Positions 8,479 to 17,687 of a stretch of DNA of 63,325 nt are shown here, one piece after another (positions within the stretch are counted from its first letter, which is position 1; the number at the start of each line of letters is the position of its first letter). The stretch is from Deltaproteobacteria bacterium (lineage in GTDB: Bacteria; Desulfobacterota; GWC2-55-46; JAJCZF01), in NCBI GenBank assembly GCA_029262535.1, contig JAJCZF010000056.1, forward strand, positions 1-63,325. The letters are read 5' to 3'. The notes under the pieces are model-generated. The model searched no databases. It had not been told where the DNA came from and was given only the letters and a program-made list of their open reading frames with translations. A program made the translations under genes and the position numbers.

Positions 8479-8532
8479 GTAACACAATCGTAACCTTCGG
8501 GTAATCATAAGGTAATCTCCCTGCTGTAAGAT
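8479..8532 (+). promoter_or_regulatory. PhoB-box-like array of four 11-bp repeats before pstC, with -10 candidate
   Basis: GTAAC, GTAAC, GTAAT and GTAAT start at 8479, 8490, 8501 and 8512, exactly 11 nt apart. PhoB binds 11-bp direct repeats and replaces the -35 box. A TAAGAT -10 candidate follows at 8527-8532, and TTATAT at 8541-8546 is an alternative. The half-site resembles the Pho-box core GTCAT with C changed to A. The pstC ATG is 77-97 nt downstream. Confidence 0.7.
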
Positions 8533-8608
8533 GGCTTAGGTTATATCTGGTAGGGGTCTGAGCGGTCGCTTCAGTATGGCCCCTAACTGGTTGATATAAA
8601 AGGAATTC

Positions 8609-9502
8609 ATGAAGAATAAGTCGGCACAAAAGATTAAAGAGCGTATCATAGAGAGTATTTTATTCCTCTGTGCGCTCTTATCTATATTAACGACGGTAGG
8701 TATCGTTCTGGTCCTGCTCTTTGAGACAATCGACTTCTTTGGCGAGGTCTCTTTGTGGAGTTTCCTGACCGATACCGAGTGGACACCGCTATTTGCCAAT
8801 AAACACTTCGGCATCATGCCCTTATTTGCAGGCACGCTTTTGACGACCGTGATCGCAATGGCCGTGGCGCTTCCCATTGGGCTTATCAGCGCGATATATC
8901 TATCGGAGTATGCAAGCCCCAGGGTGCGTAATATTATTAAGCCGGTTCTTGAGGTTCTTGCCGGTGTGCCGACTGTCGTATACGGATTTTTCGCGCTGGT
9001 ATTCGTTACGCCGCTCTTGCAAAATCTCATACCCGGAATGTCCGGTTTTAACGCGCTCTCGCCAGGCATAGTCATGGGCATAATGATTATTCCGATCATA
9101 TCGTCCCTTAGCGAGGACGCGCTGCATGCCGTTCCGATGAGCCTGCGCGAGGGTTCGCTTGCTATAGGGGCAACAAGGCTCCAGACCTCTCTCAGGGTCG
9201 TCTTTCCCGCGGCATTTTCGGGTATATCGGCCTCTGTCATACTCGGCATATCAAGGGCGGTCGGCGAGACGATGATAGTGGCGATAGCCGCCGGGCAGCA
9301 ACCGCGCCTGACCGCCAATCCGCTCGTGCCGATAGAGACGGTTACGACCTATATCGTACAGGTCAGTCTTGGAGATACGCCGTGGGGCACGATAGAGTAT
9401 AAGACGATATTCGCAGTCGGCATGTCTCTATTTATAGCGACTTTTTTGTTGAATACGGCAAGCTTCTATCTCCGTAAACGCTTTAGGCAGGAGTACGATT
9501 GA
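8609..9502 (+). CDS. pstC: Phosphate ABC transporter permease PstC
   Basis: 297 aa with about six membrane segments. It has the long periplasmic loop after the first segment that is typical of PstC ([21 protein letters not shown]), the permease EAA loop [16 protein letters not shown], and [10 protein letters not shown], which lies at the phosphate path in PstC/PstA. It forms the inner-membrane channel with PstA. It opens the pstCAB-phoU operon behind a PhoB-type operator, with GGAATTC before the ATG. No pstS (binding protein) gene is present before it or anywhere in the window, so the binding protein must be encoded elsewhere. Confidence 0.93.
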   Translation: MKNKSAQKIKERIIESILFLCALLSILTTVGIVLVLLFETIDFFGEVSLWSFLTDTEWTPLFANKHFGIMPLFAGTLLTTVIAMAVALPIGLISAIYLSEYASPRVRNIIKPVLEVLAGVPTVVYGFFALVFVTPLLQNLIPGMSGFNALSPGIVMGIMIIPIISSLSEDALHAVPMSLREGSLAIGATRLQTSLRVVFPAAFSGISASVILGISRAVGETMIVAIAAGQQPRLTANPLVPIETVTTYIVQVSLGDTPWGTIEYKTIFAVGMSLFIATFLLNTASFYLRKRFRQEYD

Positions 9503-10407
9503 AGATGAGCGACATTATCGCAAAAAACAGGCGTAACGACAGGTGGTTCAAGTACATTGGACTTGCCGCGACCCTCTTTGGCCTGCTCTTTCTCGCCGTA
9601 CTGCTTATTGATATTCTTTGGGACGGCGCGGGCAGGCTCGACTGGCAGTTCATGACCAGTTTTGCCTCTCGCAAGGCTGAAAGGGCCGGTATACTCGCGC
9701 CTTTTGTGGGCTCACTATGGATCATGATTATTACTTCGATCATAGCCTGTCCGGTCGGAATTATGGCGGCGATATATCTTGAAGAGTATGCTAAAAAGAG
9801 CCGCCTCACTGCCTTTATAGAGATAAATATAGCGAATCTCGCCGGCGTGCCTTCTGTTATCTATGGTCTTCTGGGTTTAGGGGTCTTTGTGCGTTTTTTA
9901 TCGCTCGATAGGTCTATACTCGCCGGTGGCGCTACCCTTGCGCTTCTTGCCATGCCTGTTATAATTGTCTCTACGAGAGAGGCGCTTCGCGCCATACCAC
10001 CGTCGATCAGGGAGGCGAGCCTCGCGCTAGGTGCCAGCCGCTGGCAGACCATATCAAAGCAGGTCCTTCCCTCTGCCATGCCCGGTATATTTACAGGCAT
10101 CATACTGGCCCTTTCGAGGGCGGTCGGAGAGACGGCTCCGTTGATAGTAGTCGGCGCGCTCGCATATATCGCCTTCTTGCCGGAGAGCCCGGTAGTCGGC
10201 GAGTTTCCATTTATAAATCTCGAAGGCGGCCTGTTCGATCCGTTTTCGATATTACCGATTCAGATCTTTAACTGGACGTCGCGTCCGCAGCACGAGTTCC
10301 TGGTAAATGCGGCGGCAGCTATAATAGTACTTTTGTTGATAACATTTGCGATGAATGCCGTGGCCATATGGCTAAGGCATAGATTTAGCAAGAATATAAG
10401 GTGGTAG
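9499..10407 (+). CDS. pstA: Phosphate ABC transporter permease PstA
   Basis: 302 aa, six predicted membrane segments, with EAA loop [16 protein letters not shown] and [12 protein letters not shown] matching the PstA signature. It pairs with PstC as the membrane domain of the Pst complex. The TTG start given here overlaps the pstC stop by four bases and sits 6 nt after AGGAG. An ATG two codons later (9505) is the alternative, with a longer 12-nt spacing. pstB begins 4 nt after its stop. Confidence 0.92.
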   Translation: MKMSDIIAKNRRNDRWFKYIGLAATLFGLLFLAVLLIDILWDGAGRLDWQFMTSFASRKAERAGILAPFVGSLWIMIITSIIACPVGIMAAIYLEEYAKKSRLTAFIEINIANLAGVPSVIYGLLGLGVFVRFLSLDRSILAGGATLALLAMPVIIVSTREALRAIPPSIREASLALGASRWQTISKQVLPSAMPGIFTGIILALSRAVGETAPLIVVGALAYIAFLPESPVVGEFPFINLEGGLFDPFSILPIQIFNWTSRPQHEFLVNAAAAIIVLLLITFAMNAVAIWLRHRFSKNIRW

Positions 10408-10411
10408 AAAG

Positions 10412-11167
10412 ATGGCAGCGGCATTTGAGATAAAGAATGTAAACGCCTTTTACGGCGCGACACAGGCCCTAAAGGAGATCAACTTCTCCATCGAGGAAAA
10501 GACGGTCACGGCTATAATAGGCCCGTCGGGTTGCGGTAAGAGTACATTTATAAGGTGCATAAACCGCATGAACGACCTTGTCCCCGTCTTCAGACTTACC
10601 GGAGAGATGCTCTACAACGGCATCGATATATATGATAAGTCAATTGACGTCATCGACCTGAGAAGAAAGATAGGCATGGTCTTTCAAAAGCCCAATCCCT
10701 TTCCCAAGTCGATATTTGAAAATGTTGCCTATGGCCTGCGTATTCATGGTATAAATAAAAAGTCGGTTCTTGACGAGGTGGTCGAAAAGTCTATCAAAAA
10801 GGCCGCCCTCTGGAACGACGTAAAAGACAGGCTTAACGACAGTGCCCTTGCTCTCTCGGGCGGCCAGCAGCAGAGGCTCTGTATTGCGCGCGCTATTGCG
10901 ACAGAGCCGGAGGTAATTCTATTCGACGAGCCCTGTAGCGCGCTCGACCCGATATCAACCTCAAAGGTAGAGGACCTTATCGACGAGTTAAAGAGCGAGT
11001 ATACCGTTATAATCGTTACACATTCCATGCAACAGGCCGCCCGCGTATCAGACTATACCGGCTTCTTTATGATGGGCGACCTCGTGGAATTTGACGTTAC
11101 GAAAAAGATATTTCAGACACCTTCTAATAAACTTACTGAAGACTATATAACCGGAAGATTCGGATAA
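10412..11167 (+). CDS. pstB: Phosphate ABC transporter ATPase PstB
   Basis: 251 aa, the typical PstB length. Walker [11 protein letters not shown]-loop [14 protein letters not shown] (the PNPFP block is characteristic of PstB), signature [14 protein letters not shown], Walker [14 protein letters not shown] and the switch His in VTHSMQQA are all present. It drives phosphate import through PstCA and, with PhoU, transmits the phosphate state to PhoR. It is translated 4 nt after pstA and is followed by phoU after 12 nt. Confidence 0.97.
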   Translation: MAAAFEIKNVNAFYGATQALKEINFSIEEKTVTAIIGPSGCGKSTFIRCINRMNDLVPVFRLTGEMLYNGIDIYDKSIDVIDLRRKIGMVFQKPNPFPKSIFENVAYGLRIHGINKKSVLDEVVEKSIKKAALWNDVKDRLNDSALALSGGQQQRLCIARAIATEPEVILFDEPCSALDPISTSKVEDLIDELKSEYTVIIVTHSMQQAARVSDYTGFFMMGDLVEFDVTKKIFQTPSNKLTEDYITGRFG

Positions 11168-11179
11168 AGGGGGGGCGAG

Positions 11180-11845
11180 ATGGGACGCGTTGCTTATCAC
11201 AAGGAACTGATAAAACTTGAAGATGATGTCTATAAGATGGCCGCGATGGTTCGCGCCGCTATTATAGGTTCGGTTGAAGCCCTAAAGGCGAGAGATATAA
11301 AGGCCTCGAAGAAGATCATGAAGGACGATAAGAAGATAAACGACATCAGGTATAAGATCGAAGAGAACTGCCTGCTGCTCATAGCCACGCAACAACCCAT
11401 GGCAGTTGACCTTCGCATCATCGCCGCCATACTGAGCATCATTACCGACCTGGAGCGCATAGCCGACCACGCCGAGGGCACGGCCAGTATAAATGTGATG
11501 ATAGGCAAGGACGAAATCGTAAAGCCCCTTGAAGATATACCGCAGATGGCCGAATTTGCCGTAACAATGCTCGATAACTGCATGAAGTCCTTTAAAAATC
11601 GTGACATCAAGGCGGCAATAGCCGTCTGCGACGAGGACGACAAGGTAGACGATCTATACGACCGGGTTTATGCCGATCTTATTCAGACCATGATAAAAGA
11701 TCCGAAGAAGATAGAGGGCGCGACCTACCTCATGTGGGTCGCCCATAACCTTGAGCGCGTTGCCGACCGCGTTACCAATATCGCCGAGCGCGTCGTATTC
11801 ATGGTGACCGGTAAGATAGAAGAGCTGAACGTATCGAAGTATTGA
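11180..11845 (+). CDS. phoU: Phosphate signalling protein PhoU
   Basis: 221 aa made of two three-helix PhoU repeats. Both repeats contain the metal-cluster motif (DLERIADHAEG near 93-103 and NLERVADRVTNIAERV near 190-205). It links PstB to PhoR and holds the Pho regulon off when phosphate is plentiful. A strong AAAGGGGGG ribosome-binding site precedes the ATG. It is the last intact gene of the pst operon. The decayed C-terminus of a PiT permease follows 87 nt later. Confidence 0.95.
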   Translation: MGRVAYHKELIKLEDDVYKMAAMVRAAIIGSVEALKARDIKASKKIMKDDKKINDIRYKIEENCLLLIATQQPMAVDLRIIAAILSIITDLERIADHAEGTASINVMIGKDEIVKPLEDIPQMAEFAVTMLDNCMKSFKNRDIKAAIAVCDEDDKVDDLYDRVYADLIQTMIKDPKKIEGATYLMWVAHNLERVADRVTNIAERVVFMVTGKIEELNVSKY

Positions 11846-11931
11846 CAGAATTTCCAGAAAGCGTAGTCTATTTATAGATAGGTCAACCCTTGCCCCTTTG
11901 TAATTTTAAGCTTCCCGCACTCCTTCCTAAG

Positions 11932-12092
11932 CGCTTGCCTTCTGTCAGTACTACTCACGTAATCACATCCTCATCATGGGCGTAGGCGCAACCAAGCGCC
12001 TCTCGGCGGTTCGCTGGGGTATCGGTAAGAAGATATTCTTCGTCTGTGTGCTAACTCTCCCTTCTTGTGCTATAATGGCCGGATTATATTAA
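11932..12092 (+). pseudogene. C-terminal remnant of a PiT-family phosphate permease
   Basis: Two adjacent frames together read like the end of a PiT/PitA transporter. Codons from 11932 give LPSVSTTHVITSS. After a one-base slip near 11974, the frame from ATG 11976 gives MGVGATKRLSAVRWGIGKK and runs on through a hydrophobic segment to TAA at 12090-12092. STTHVITSSIMGVG...LSAVRWG is the recognisable C-terminal block of PitA proteins. Nothing of the N-terminal ~85 percent is found, because phoU occupies the upstream DNA. Of the 327-nt gap 11846-12172, the rest holds only the 5' region of the ABC transporter gene. The TATAAT at 12071-12076 could serve as that gene's -10 box. Confidence 0.75.
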
Positions 12093-12172
12093 TTCGTACT
12101 GAGCTGCATTATAGGCTCGTAACGACCCGGCTGCGAAGCAGTTAATTAGTAACCCAAAAACCAAAATATAGA

Positions 12173-13141
12173 ATGTCCATTATAGAGGTAATCGATCTTA
12201 AGAAGAGCTACGACGGCAAAGAGGCCGTGCGTGGCGTGAGCTTTTCCGTTAACGAGGGGGAGACCTTTGGCTTTCTCGGTCCAAACGGCGCGGGAAAGAC
12301 GACTACCATCAATATACTATGTACGTTGCTTGCTCCTACTTCTGGCCGAGCCACCGTTTCGGGGATAGACGCGATGAAGGACCCTCACGGCGTAAGAACT
12401 CAGATCGGCCTTGTCTTTCAGGAGGTAACGCTCGACAATGAGCTTACCGCTTACGAAAATCTAAAATTCCATTGTTATATGTACGGCATGGAGCGTCGTC
12501 TCACCCAGGAGCGTATAGCGGAGATGCTCGCCGTCGTTGGCCTCTCGGACAAGGCCTCGGAGAGGGTAAAGAGTTTTTCCGGCGGCATGAAACGCAGGCT
12601 TGAGATCGCGCGCGGACTGCTTCACCGTCCGCGTGTTCTATTTCTCGACGAGCCGACACTGGGGCTGGACCCGCAGACCAGGAGCCACGTTTGGGATTAT
12701 ATCTCCGAACTCAAGCGCACCGAGGGTAATACCGTCTTTATGACGACCCACTATATGGACGAGGCCGAGGCATGCGATCGTATTGCCATCATAGACAATG
12801 GCCGCATAATCGCGCTCGATACGCCGGAGGCATTAAAGAGTTCGCTCCGGGGCGACACGATATACCTGTCGACCGACGACGACCGCCTTGCCGAGCGCGA
12901 GATACGGGAACGCTTCGGCCTTGAGGTTAAAAATATTGAGAAGAAGGGGCTTTCGTTTCTGGTCGAGGGTGGCGAGAGCTTTATACCCGAACTATTCTCC
13001 GCGCTTACGGTGGGCATAAAGTCGGTGAACCTTAAACGTCCGAGCCTTGACGATGTATTTCTACACCTTACGGGCAAGCAGATACGCGATGAAGAGGTGG
13101 CGCCTAAAAGACCGGGCAGGCCCGGAAATATGAATCGATAG
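12173..13141 (+). CDS. ABC-2 exporter ATP-binding protein (DrrA/CcmA-like)
   Basis: 322 aa. Walker A GPNGAGKTT (about 35-43), Q-loop LVFQEVTLDN, signature SFSGGMKRRLEIARG, Walker B VLFLDEPTLGLDP and switch His TTHYMDEAE define the ATPase. The C-terminal extension with LKRPSLDDVFLHLTG is the accessory domain of daunorubicin-type (DrrA) exporters. It energises the permease encoded 9 nt downstream. Substrates of the family include drugs, lipids and polysaccharides; the sequence does not show which applies here. It has no visible link to the preceding phosphate genes. Confidence 0.9.
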   Translation: MSIIEVIDLKKSYDGKEAVRGVSFSVNEGETFGFLGPNGAGKTTTINILCTLLAPTSGRATVSGIDAMKDPHGVRTQIGLVFQEVTLDNELTAYENLKFHCYMYGMERRLTQERIAEMLAVVGLSDKASERVKSFSGGMKRRLEIARGLLHRPRVLFLDEPTLGLDPQTRSHVWDYISELKRTEGNTVFMTTHYMDEAEACDRIAIIDNGRIIALDTPEALKSSLRGDTIYLSTDDDRLAEREIRERFGLEVKNIEKKGLSFLVEGGESFIPELFSALTVGIKSVNLKRPSLDDVFLHLTGKQIRDEEVAPKRPGRPGNMNR

Positions 13142-13150
13142 AAAGAATAG

Positions 13151-13912
13151 ATGTTCGCTTACAAAGCCATATATGTCATAGTCCTTCGGGAGTTCACCCG
13201 CTTTTTTCGTCAGCGGGGACGCCTGGTCGTTACGGTTGCGAGGCCCCTTATCTGGCTCGGTATCGTAGGGGCCGGTTTTAGCGGCCTCGTCGATACCGGC
13301 GGTGACGAGAGTTATCTTAAGTTCATCATGCCGGGCATTATAGGCATGACCATACTCTTCAGCTCGGTCTTTTCTACTATCTCGGTCGTATGGGACAGGG
13401 AGTTCGGATTTTTGCGTGAGATGCTCGTTGCACCGGTCTCAAGGACGACGATAGTGATGGGAAAGCTCTTTGCCGGCAGTGCGCTCTCGGTCTTTCAGGG
13501 CGCGCTGCTTTTGCTCGTCGCCCCGGTGCTCGGCGTGGAGCTTACGGTCGTAAAATATCTCTACATGTTGCTTTTAATGATAATGGTCTCTCTTTCGATG
13601 ACGGCCATGGGGCTTGTAATCGCCTCGATCCTTGACTCTCTTGAGGGCTTTAACGTCATAATGAACTTTATCGTATTGCCGATGTTCTTTCTCTCCGGCG
13701 CTTTATATCCGGTCGATTCGCTGCCTTTTCCGCTCGACAAGGTTACATATGTAAATCCGCTCTGCTACGGGGTTGACAGCTTTAAGCATATCCTTCTGGG
13801 CACGAAGGGAACGCTTGTTGCCGAGTTGCCGCTCTATCTGGATATAGTGGTTGTTTCTCTCTTTACCGCGGCGATGATAGTTATCGCCGCCATCTCATTT
13901 TCGAGAAAGTAA
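13151..13912 (+). CDS. ABC-2 type exporter permease (DrrB-like)
   Basis: 253 aa with six predicted membrane segments. It has an amphipathic N-terminal FTRFFRQRGRL stretch, the mid-protein WDREFGFLREMLVAPVSR coupling region, and a C-terminal FFLSGALYPVDSLP...YVNPLCYGVD block that is typical of ABC-2 permeases. It forms the membrane half of the exporter with the ATPase just upstream. rsmI starts 4 nt after its stop, so the three genes are probably co-transcribed, although the methyltransferase is functionally unrelated. Confidence 0.9.
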   Translation: MFAYKAIYVIVLREFTRFFRQRGRLVVTVARPLIWLGIVGAGFSGLVDTGGDESYLKFIMPGIIGMTILFSSVFSTISVVWDREFGFLREMLVAPVSRTTIVMGKLFAGSALSVFQGALLLLVAPVLGVELTVVKYLYMLLLMIMVSLSMTAMGLVIASILDSLEGFNVIMNFIVLPMFFLSGALYPVDSLPFPLDKVTYVNPLCYGVDSFKHILLGTKGTLVAELPLYLDIVVVSLFTAAMIVIAAISFSRK

Positions 13913-13916
13913 TAAG

Positions 13917-14738
13917 ATGTCCGGAACCCTATATATAGTCGCAACACCAATAGGCAATCTTGAAGATATAACATTCAGGGCGTTACGTATGCTTAAAGAG
14001 GTAGACCTCATTGCCGCCGAAGATACCAGAAGGACCGGGAAGCTCTTAAAACATTTCGGCATAGAGACGCCGCTTACCAGTTATTTCGAGCATAACGAAT
14101 CGGCCAAGGGGCGGCGTATTATTGCAAAACTTTCCGAGGGTAAAAATGTCGCCGTAGTCTCGGATGCGGGAACTCCGGGTGTTTCGGACCCCGGTTTTCG
14201 ACTCGTGCGTGACGCCGTGGCGGAGGGCATCAGGGTGCTTTCGTTACCCGGCCCGTCTGCTGTACTATCGGCGCTGGCCCTCTCCGGCCTTCCGATGGAT
14301 ATATTCAGTTTCAGGGGTTTTGTGCCTAGAACCGACGGAAAGCGGCGCGACTTTTTTCTTGCTATGAAAGCCGAGCAGACCTTTGTTATATACGAGACAG
14401 CGCGCAGGCTTAAAAAGAGCCTCAAGATCATGGCAGAGACGATTCCCTTGGCCGAGGTCGTCGTTGCCCGTGAGATGACCAAGATGCACGAAGAGGCCTT
14501 GAGGGGCACGGCCCTTTCGATACTTACCGATATCGGCGATAGAGATTTAAAGGGTGAGATCGTCGTTTGCTTGCGTACCGCGCCCGAAGAGGTTAAGATG
14601 AGCTCTGTTACGGAAGAGTTAAAGAGGCTTCTTGAAACGGGCCACTCGGTCTCGGACGCGGCGCGTACGGCGGCAAAAGAGTTTGGCCTCAAAAAACGCG
14701 ACTTATACCAGGAGGCCATACGCCTGAAGGAAGAGTAA
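13917..14738 (+). CDS. rsmI: 16S rRNA (cytidine1402-2'-O)-methyltransferase RsmI
   Basis: 273 aa. It has the tetrapyrrole-methylase fold with the RsmI motifs TLYIVATPIGNLEDIT (4-19), AEDTRRTGKLL, VSDAGTPGVSDPG and LPGPSAVLSAL, plus a C-terminal helical LKKRDLYQEAI segment. It methylates the 2'-OH of C1402 in the 30S decoding centre with SAM as donor. The length is normal for the family. It is the last gene of the unit that begins with the ABC exporter. Confidence 0.95.
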   Translation: MSGTLYIVATPIGNLEDITFRALRMLKEVDLIAAEDTRRTGKLLKHFGIETPLTSYFEHNESAKGRRIIAKLSEGKNVAVVSDAGTPGVSDPGFRLVRDAVAEGIRVLSLPGPSAVLSALALSGLPMDIFSFRGFVPRTDGKRRDFFLAMKAEQTFVIYETARRLKKSLKIMAETIPLAEVVVAREMTKMHEEALRGTALSILTDIGDRDLKGEIVVCLRTAPEEVKMSSVTEELKRLLETGHSVSDAARTAAKEFGLKKRDLYQEAIRLKEE

Positions 14739-14799
14739 CATACAGACGACTGTTTACTTTAAACGCGGATAAGAAGTTACCAGGCGCTATGAAATTACT

Positions 14800-14826
14800 C
14801 CGCGAAAGAAAAGCACACCTGTGTGC
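14800..14826. repeat. CCGCGAAAG plus CACACCTGTGTG palindrome, copy 1
   Basis: CCGCGAAAG (14800-14808), four A residues, then the palindrome GCACACCTGTGTGC (14813-14826). The same two-part block recurs before cutA (32038-32065), where the palindrome is repeated a second time. Confidence 0.6.
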
Positions 14827-14860
14827 CGTCTGGCGGCTTAAAGGATGGAGTGGAGGGTTT

Positions 14861-15103
14861 ATGAAAAAATTTATTCTGGGTGTTATCGTAGGGCTTGCGC
14901 TCTTTGCCTTCTTTATATTCTTTGGCGGCGGCGACTATCTGAAAAAGCTTGCCGTAAAGACCGATAAGGCCGGTGACAAGATAGTAAATTACGAGGACGA
15001 GTTCAAGAGAAAGGTCAAAGAGGTAAAGAAGAAGGGCACCGAGGTCAAAGAGAAGGTTGAGGCAAAGGCGAAAGAGGTTAAGGAGAAGGTCGCGCCCGAG
15101 TAG
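14861..15103 (+). CDS. Small membrane-anchored lysine-rich protein
   Basis: 80 aa from the ATG at 14861, chosen because GGAGGG lies 5 nt upstream. An in-frame ATG at 14789 would add 24 residues that overlap a palindromic repeat. Residues 5-25 form one membrane segment (ILGVIVGLALFAFFIFF). The rest is a highly charged Lys/Glu helix with repeated KEVKEKV and EVKEKVEAKA units, likely a coiled coil in the periplasm or cytoplasm. No family is recognised. It resembles YtxH-like small envelope proteins only in overall design. Confidence 0.6.
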   Translation: MKKFILGVIVGLALFAFFIFFGGGDYLKKLAVKTDKAGDKIVNYEDEFKRKVKEVKKKGTEVKEKVEAKAKEVKEKVAPE

Positions 15104-15154
15104 CGTAAGGAAAAAACCTGCTTCGGGTAGAACTTATTTCAGCAGTTCTTTTTC

Positions 15155-15769
15155 CTAAGGCGCTACCGTCTCTATTTCGATTGGTTTATAGTAGTATGGG
15201 AATGTCAGGCTTACGGTATCTGTGCCGATATAGATAAGCTTCATCATGAGTTTGGCAGAGGTCGCCCCGTCGGATAACGGCGGAAATAACAAGAATTTCG
15301 ATGAGCTTTTGCCGGGTCCGACATTCTCATTCAGATCGATGAATTTGCCTGTAAGCTCTTTTCTGATCTTTAGCTCCTCACCGGACCTCATGGCTATCTC
15401 GTAGAGCGCGGTATAGTCCAGTGGTTTTTTATAACCCATCCTGTTGTCCATGAGCGCTGTGTGAGACGGGTTGTATATAACCTTCTTAATACCGGACCTG
15501 TTCGTTATCCTCATGCGAAAGACGATATATCCGCTATCCAGAAGTCTGCCTATGAAGGGCGAATCAATCTCTCTCTTATCCGTTAATACGGTTAGCGATA
15601 AACGCGCGTCTTCGGTTTCGTAGACTACAGTCTGTCCGATTTCGGCATAGATTGCTCCCCTGGCGCTCTTGGGAAATAAAAACTTCGGCCCCTTCGGGGC
15701 CGACTTGCCGGCGCAGCCGAAGGCGACTATAAGGATAGCGAATAATAAAAAAGCTTTTTTGTGTCTCAT
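15155..15769 (-). CDS. Hypothetical lipoprotein
   Basis: 204 aa. A signal peptide ends in the lipobox IVAFGC (Cys19), so the mature protein is lipid-anchored, probably at the outer membrane. The body is predicted beta-rich (YIVFRMRITNRSG, VSLTFPYYYKP), consistent with a DUF4352-like or immunoglobulin-like sandwich, but I do not recognise the family. The gene is 34 nt downstream of acylphosphatase on the same strand and may share its transcript. Confidence 0.72.
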   Translation of the reverse strand: MRHKKAFLLFAILIVAFGCAGKSAPKGPKFLFPKSARGAIYAEIGQTVVYETEDARLSLTVLTDKREIDSPFIGRLLDSGYIVFRMRITNRSGIKKVIYNPSHTALMDNRMGYKKPLDYTALYEIAMRSGEELKIRKELTGKFIDLNENVGPGKSSSKFLLFPPLSDGATSAKLMMKLIYIGTDTVSLTFPYYYKPIEIETVAP

Positions 15770-15803
15770 AGCGCCCTTGGTCTTTGGGTAGGTCTTTTTA
15801 GTA

Positions 15804-16082
15804 TTAGTAAACGACGGTAAAGTCGCTGAATTCTCCGGTATGGTCTTCGTAAGTAACCAGTACGTTGCTTACAAACGCGCCGGGCGGTCCGTTGCGACAC
15901 CAGTCAAGTATCTTTTCAATGGTCTCGGTATCGCCTTCAAAGACGGCCTCCACTGAAAAGTCGGGTCTATTCCTGACCCATCCGTACAGTCCGAGCTCTT
16001 GGGCTTTATCCCGTGTCGAGGCCCTGTAAAATACGCCCTGTACAGTGCCTTCTATAATAACGTGCGCCCTTCTTTTTTTCAT
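15804..16082 (-). CDS. acyP: Acylphosphatase
   Basis: 92 aa. Contains the phosphate cradle GTVQGVFYR with catalytic Arg20 and the conserved Asn in GWVRNRPD (N38 region), the two catalytic residues of the family. It hydrolyses acyl phosphates such as 1,3-bisphosphoglycerate or carbamoyl phosphate. The length and the GPPGAFVSNV C-terminal block are standard. It is divergent from trmFO, and the 261-nt gap between them holds inverted-repeat element copy A. Confidence 0.93.
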   Translation of the reverse strand: MKKRRAHVIIEGTVQGVFYRASTRDKAQELGLYGWVRNRPDFSVEAVFEGDTETIEKILDWCRNGPPGAFVSNVLVTYEDHTGEFSDFTVVY

Positions 16083-16153
16083 GCTCTTTCCATCCTGTCT
16101 CTATATGGTTGAATTTAGCATAAACGGTGCGACAGGGCAAGGTTGCAAAAATC

Positions 16154-16318
16154 TATGGAAGCGCTGATTTATTCCGGGCGAAGTAGGTTGTGATCGAAAA
16201 TTTTCAGATTCAAGGCGCAAATCGCTGGTAATAGCTAGCTATTACTAAGATTCGCAACGCAGAAGCTGGAGATTTTCGACACAAGATACGAGTTCACGAA
16301 TAGATCAGAGCTTCCCTA
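16154..16318 (+). mobile_element. MITE-like element, copy A (full length)
   Basis: 165 bp including TA at both ends. The left end (TATGGAAGCGCTGATTTATT, 16154-16173) and right end (reverse complement of 16298-16318) form about 21-bp imperfect terminal inverted repeats. Inside is the 18-bp palindrome GTAATAGCTAGCTATTAC, followed by the family core AGATTCGCAACGCAGAAGCT. There is no coding capacity. It shares extensive sequence with copies C and D and both ends with copy B. The trmFO ATG lies 26 nt past its right end. Confidence 0.85.
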
Positions 16319-16343
16319 ATATATCATAGAAAGAAAGAAGATT

Positions 16344-17687
16344 ATGGCAGATATCACAATAATAGGCGGCGGGCTAGCCGGTAGCGAGGCGGCATTTCAG
16401 GCCGCGCGCGCGGGTAAAAGCGTTGCCCTCTACGAGATGAAACCCCAAAAGTATTCACCTGCCCATACGCTGGAAGGGCCTGCCGAGCTTGTCTGCAGCA
16501 ATTCGCTAAAAGCTATTTCAGTAGAAAAAGGCACGGGCCTTCTAAAGGAAGAGATGGCCCGGATGGGCTCCCTTATCGTCGAGGCCGCATATGCGGCGAG
16601 GGTCCCGGCAGGCGGAGCTCTGGCCGTGGACCGCGAGGTATTTTCAAAATATGTCGAGGCTAGGCTTATTGAAATAGGCGTTGAGATTATTCACGGAGAG
16701 GTCGAGACGCTTCCAGTTGACCGCCCACTTATCATAGCCACCGGCCCGCTTACCTCCGAGGCCTTTTCCAAAGAGATAGAGAAGCTTGTCGGCAGCGAGC
16801 ACCTTGCCTTTTACGATGCGGTATCCCCGATAGTGACTGTAGAGTCGATAGGTATGGAAAAGGCCTTTTTTGCGTCCCGTTATGGAAAGGGCGAACCGGA
16901 GAATGGGGAGACTCCGGAAGAAGAAGGCTCTGTCGTTGGAGATTATATAAATTGTCCGATGAATAAAGAAGAGTACGCGGCATTTGTCTGTGCCCTTAAG
17001 GAGGCTGATCGCGTACCTCTTCGCGACTTTGAGGATACGAAATATTACGAGGGTTGCCTGCCGGTAGAGGAGATGGCCGACAGGGGAGATCAAACGCTCG
17101 CCTTCGGCCCGCTTAAACCGGTCGGCCTCACAGATCCGCGCACCGGCCGCTGGCCAGCTGCCGTGGTGCAGCTAAGGCGCGAGAATAGAGAGGGAACGCT
17201 CTACAACCTTGTAGGCTTTCAAACACGCCTGACCTACGGAGAGCAACGCAGGATCTTTAGGATGATACCGGGGCTTGAGAAGGCGGAGTTCGTGAGGCTT
17301 GGCAAGGTACATAGAAACAGTTATATAAATTCTCCAAAGTTGCTTTCGGCGGAGCTGGAGTTAGAGAGCGCGCCCGGACTTTTTTTTGCGGGCCAGCTTA
17401 CGGGCGTTGAAGGTTATACGGAAAGCTCGGCAATGGGGCTTGTTGCAGGTGTTAACGCCGCCAGGCTAGTGAACGGGCTCAAGCCGCTCGTCTGGCCGGA
17501 GACGACCATGACCGGGGCGCTTTTGAGATATATATCCGAGAGTGAGAGCAAGTCGTTTCAGCCGATGAATGCGAACTTCGGTCTCTTGCCAACTATAAAG
17601 GGACCCAAACGCGAAAGAAAACGTCTATATGCCGAGCGGGCGCTTAATGCCCTTTCAGAGTGGAAAAAAGATATAGGGAAGCTCTGA
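16344..17687 (+). CDS. trmFO: Methylenetetrahydrofolate-tRNA-(uracil-54-C5)-methyltransferase TrmFO
   Basis: 447 aa, normal length. Dinucleotide-binding motif [12 protein letters not shown] at the N-terminus (FAD), then LVCSNSLKA, the PVEEMADRG region and the C-terminal [19 protein letters not shown] that closes the FAD site, all typical of TrmFO/GidA-like proteins. It makes ribothymidine at tRNA position 54 with methylene-THF instead of SAM, as in many Gram-positives and deltaproteobacteria. Its last four codons (Gly-Lys-Leu-stop) are the terminal inverted repeat of MITE copy B, so the native C-terminus has been replaced or trimmed. MITE copy A lies just upstream. Confidence 0.95.
   Translation: MADITIIGGGLAGSEAAFQAARAGKSVALYEMKPQKYSPAHTLEGPAELVCSNSLKAISVEKGTGLLKEEMARMGSLIVEAAYAARVPAGGALAVDREVFSKYVEARLIEIGVEIIHGEVETLPVDRPLIIATGPLTSEAFSKEIEKLVGSEHLAFYDAVSPIVTVESIGMEKAFFASRYGKGEPENGETPEEEGSVVGDYINCPMNKEEYAAFVCALKEADRVPLRDFEDTKYYEGCLPVEEMADRGDQTLAFGPLKPVGLTDPRTGRWPAAVVQLRRENREGTLYNLVGFQTRLTYGEQRRIFRMIPGLEKAEFVRLGKVHRNSYINSPKLLSAELELESAPGLFFAGQLTGVEGYTESSAMGLVAGVNAARLVNGLKPLVWPETTMTGALLRYISESESKSFQPMNANFGLLPTIKGPKRERKRLYAERALNALSEWKKDIGKL

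Noticed and set aside
12071..12076. TATAAT as definite promoter of the ABC exporter
   Set aside because: It coincides with codons of the PiT remnant, so it may be accidental; kept only as a possibility in the pseudogene entry.
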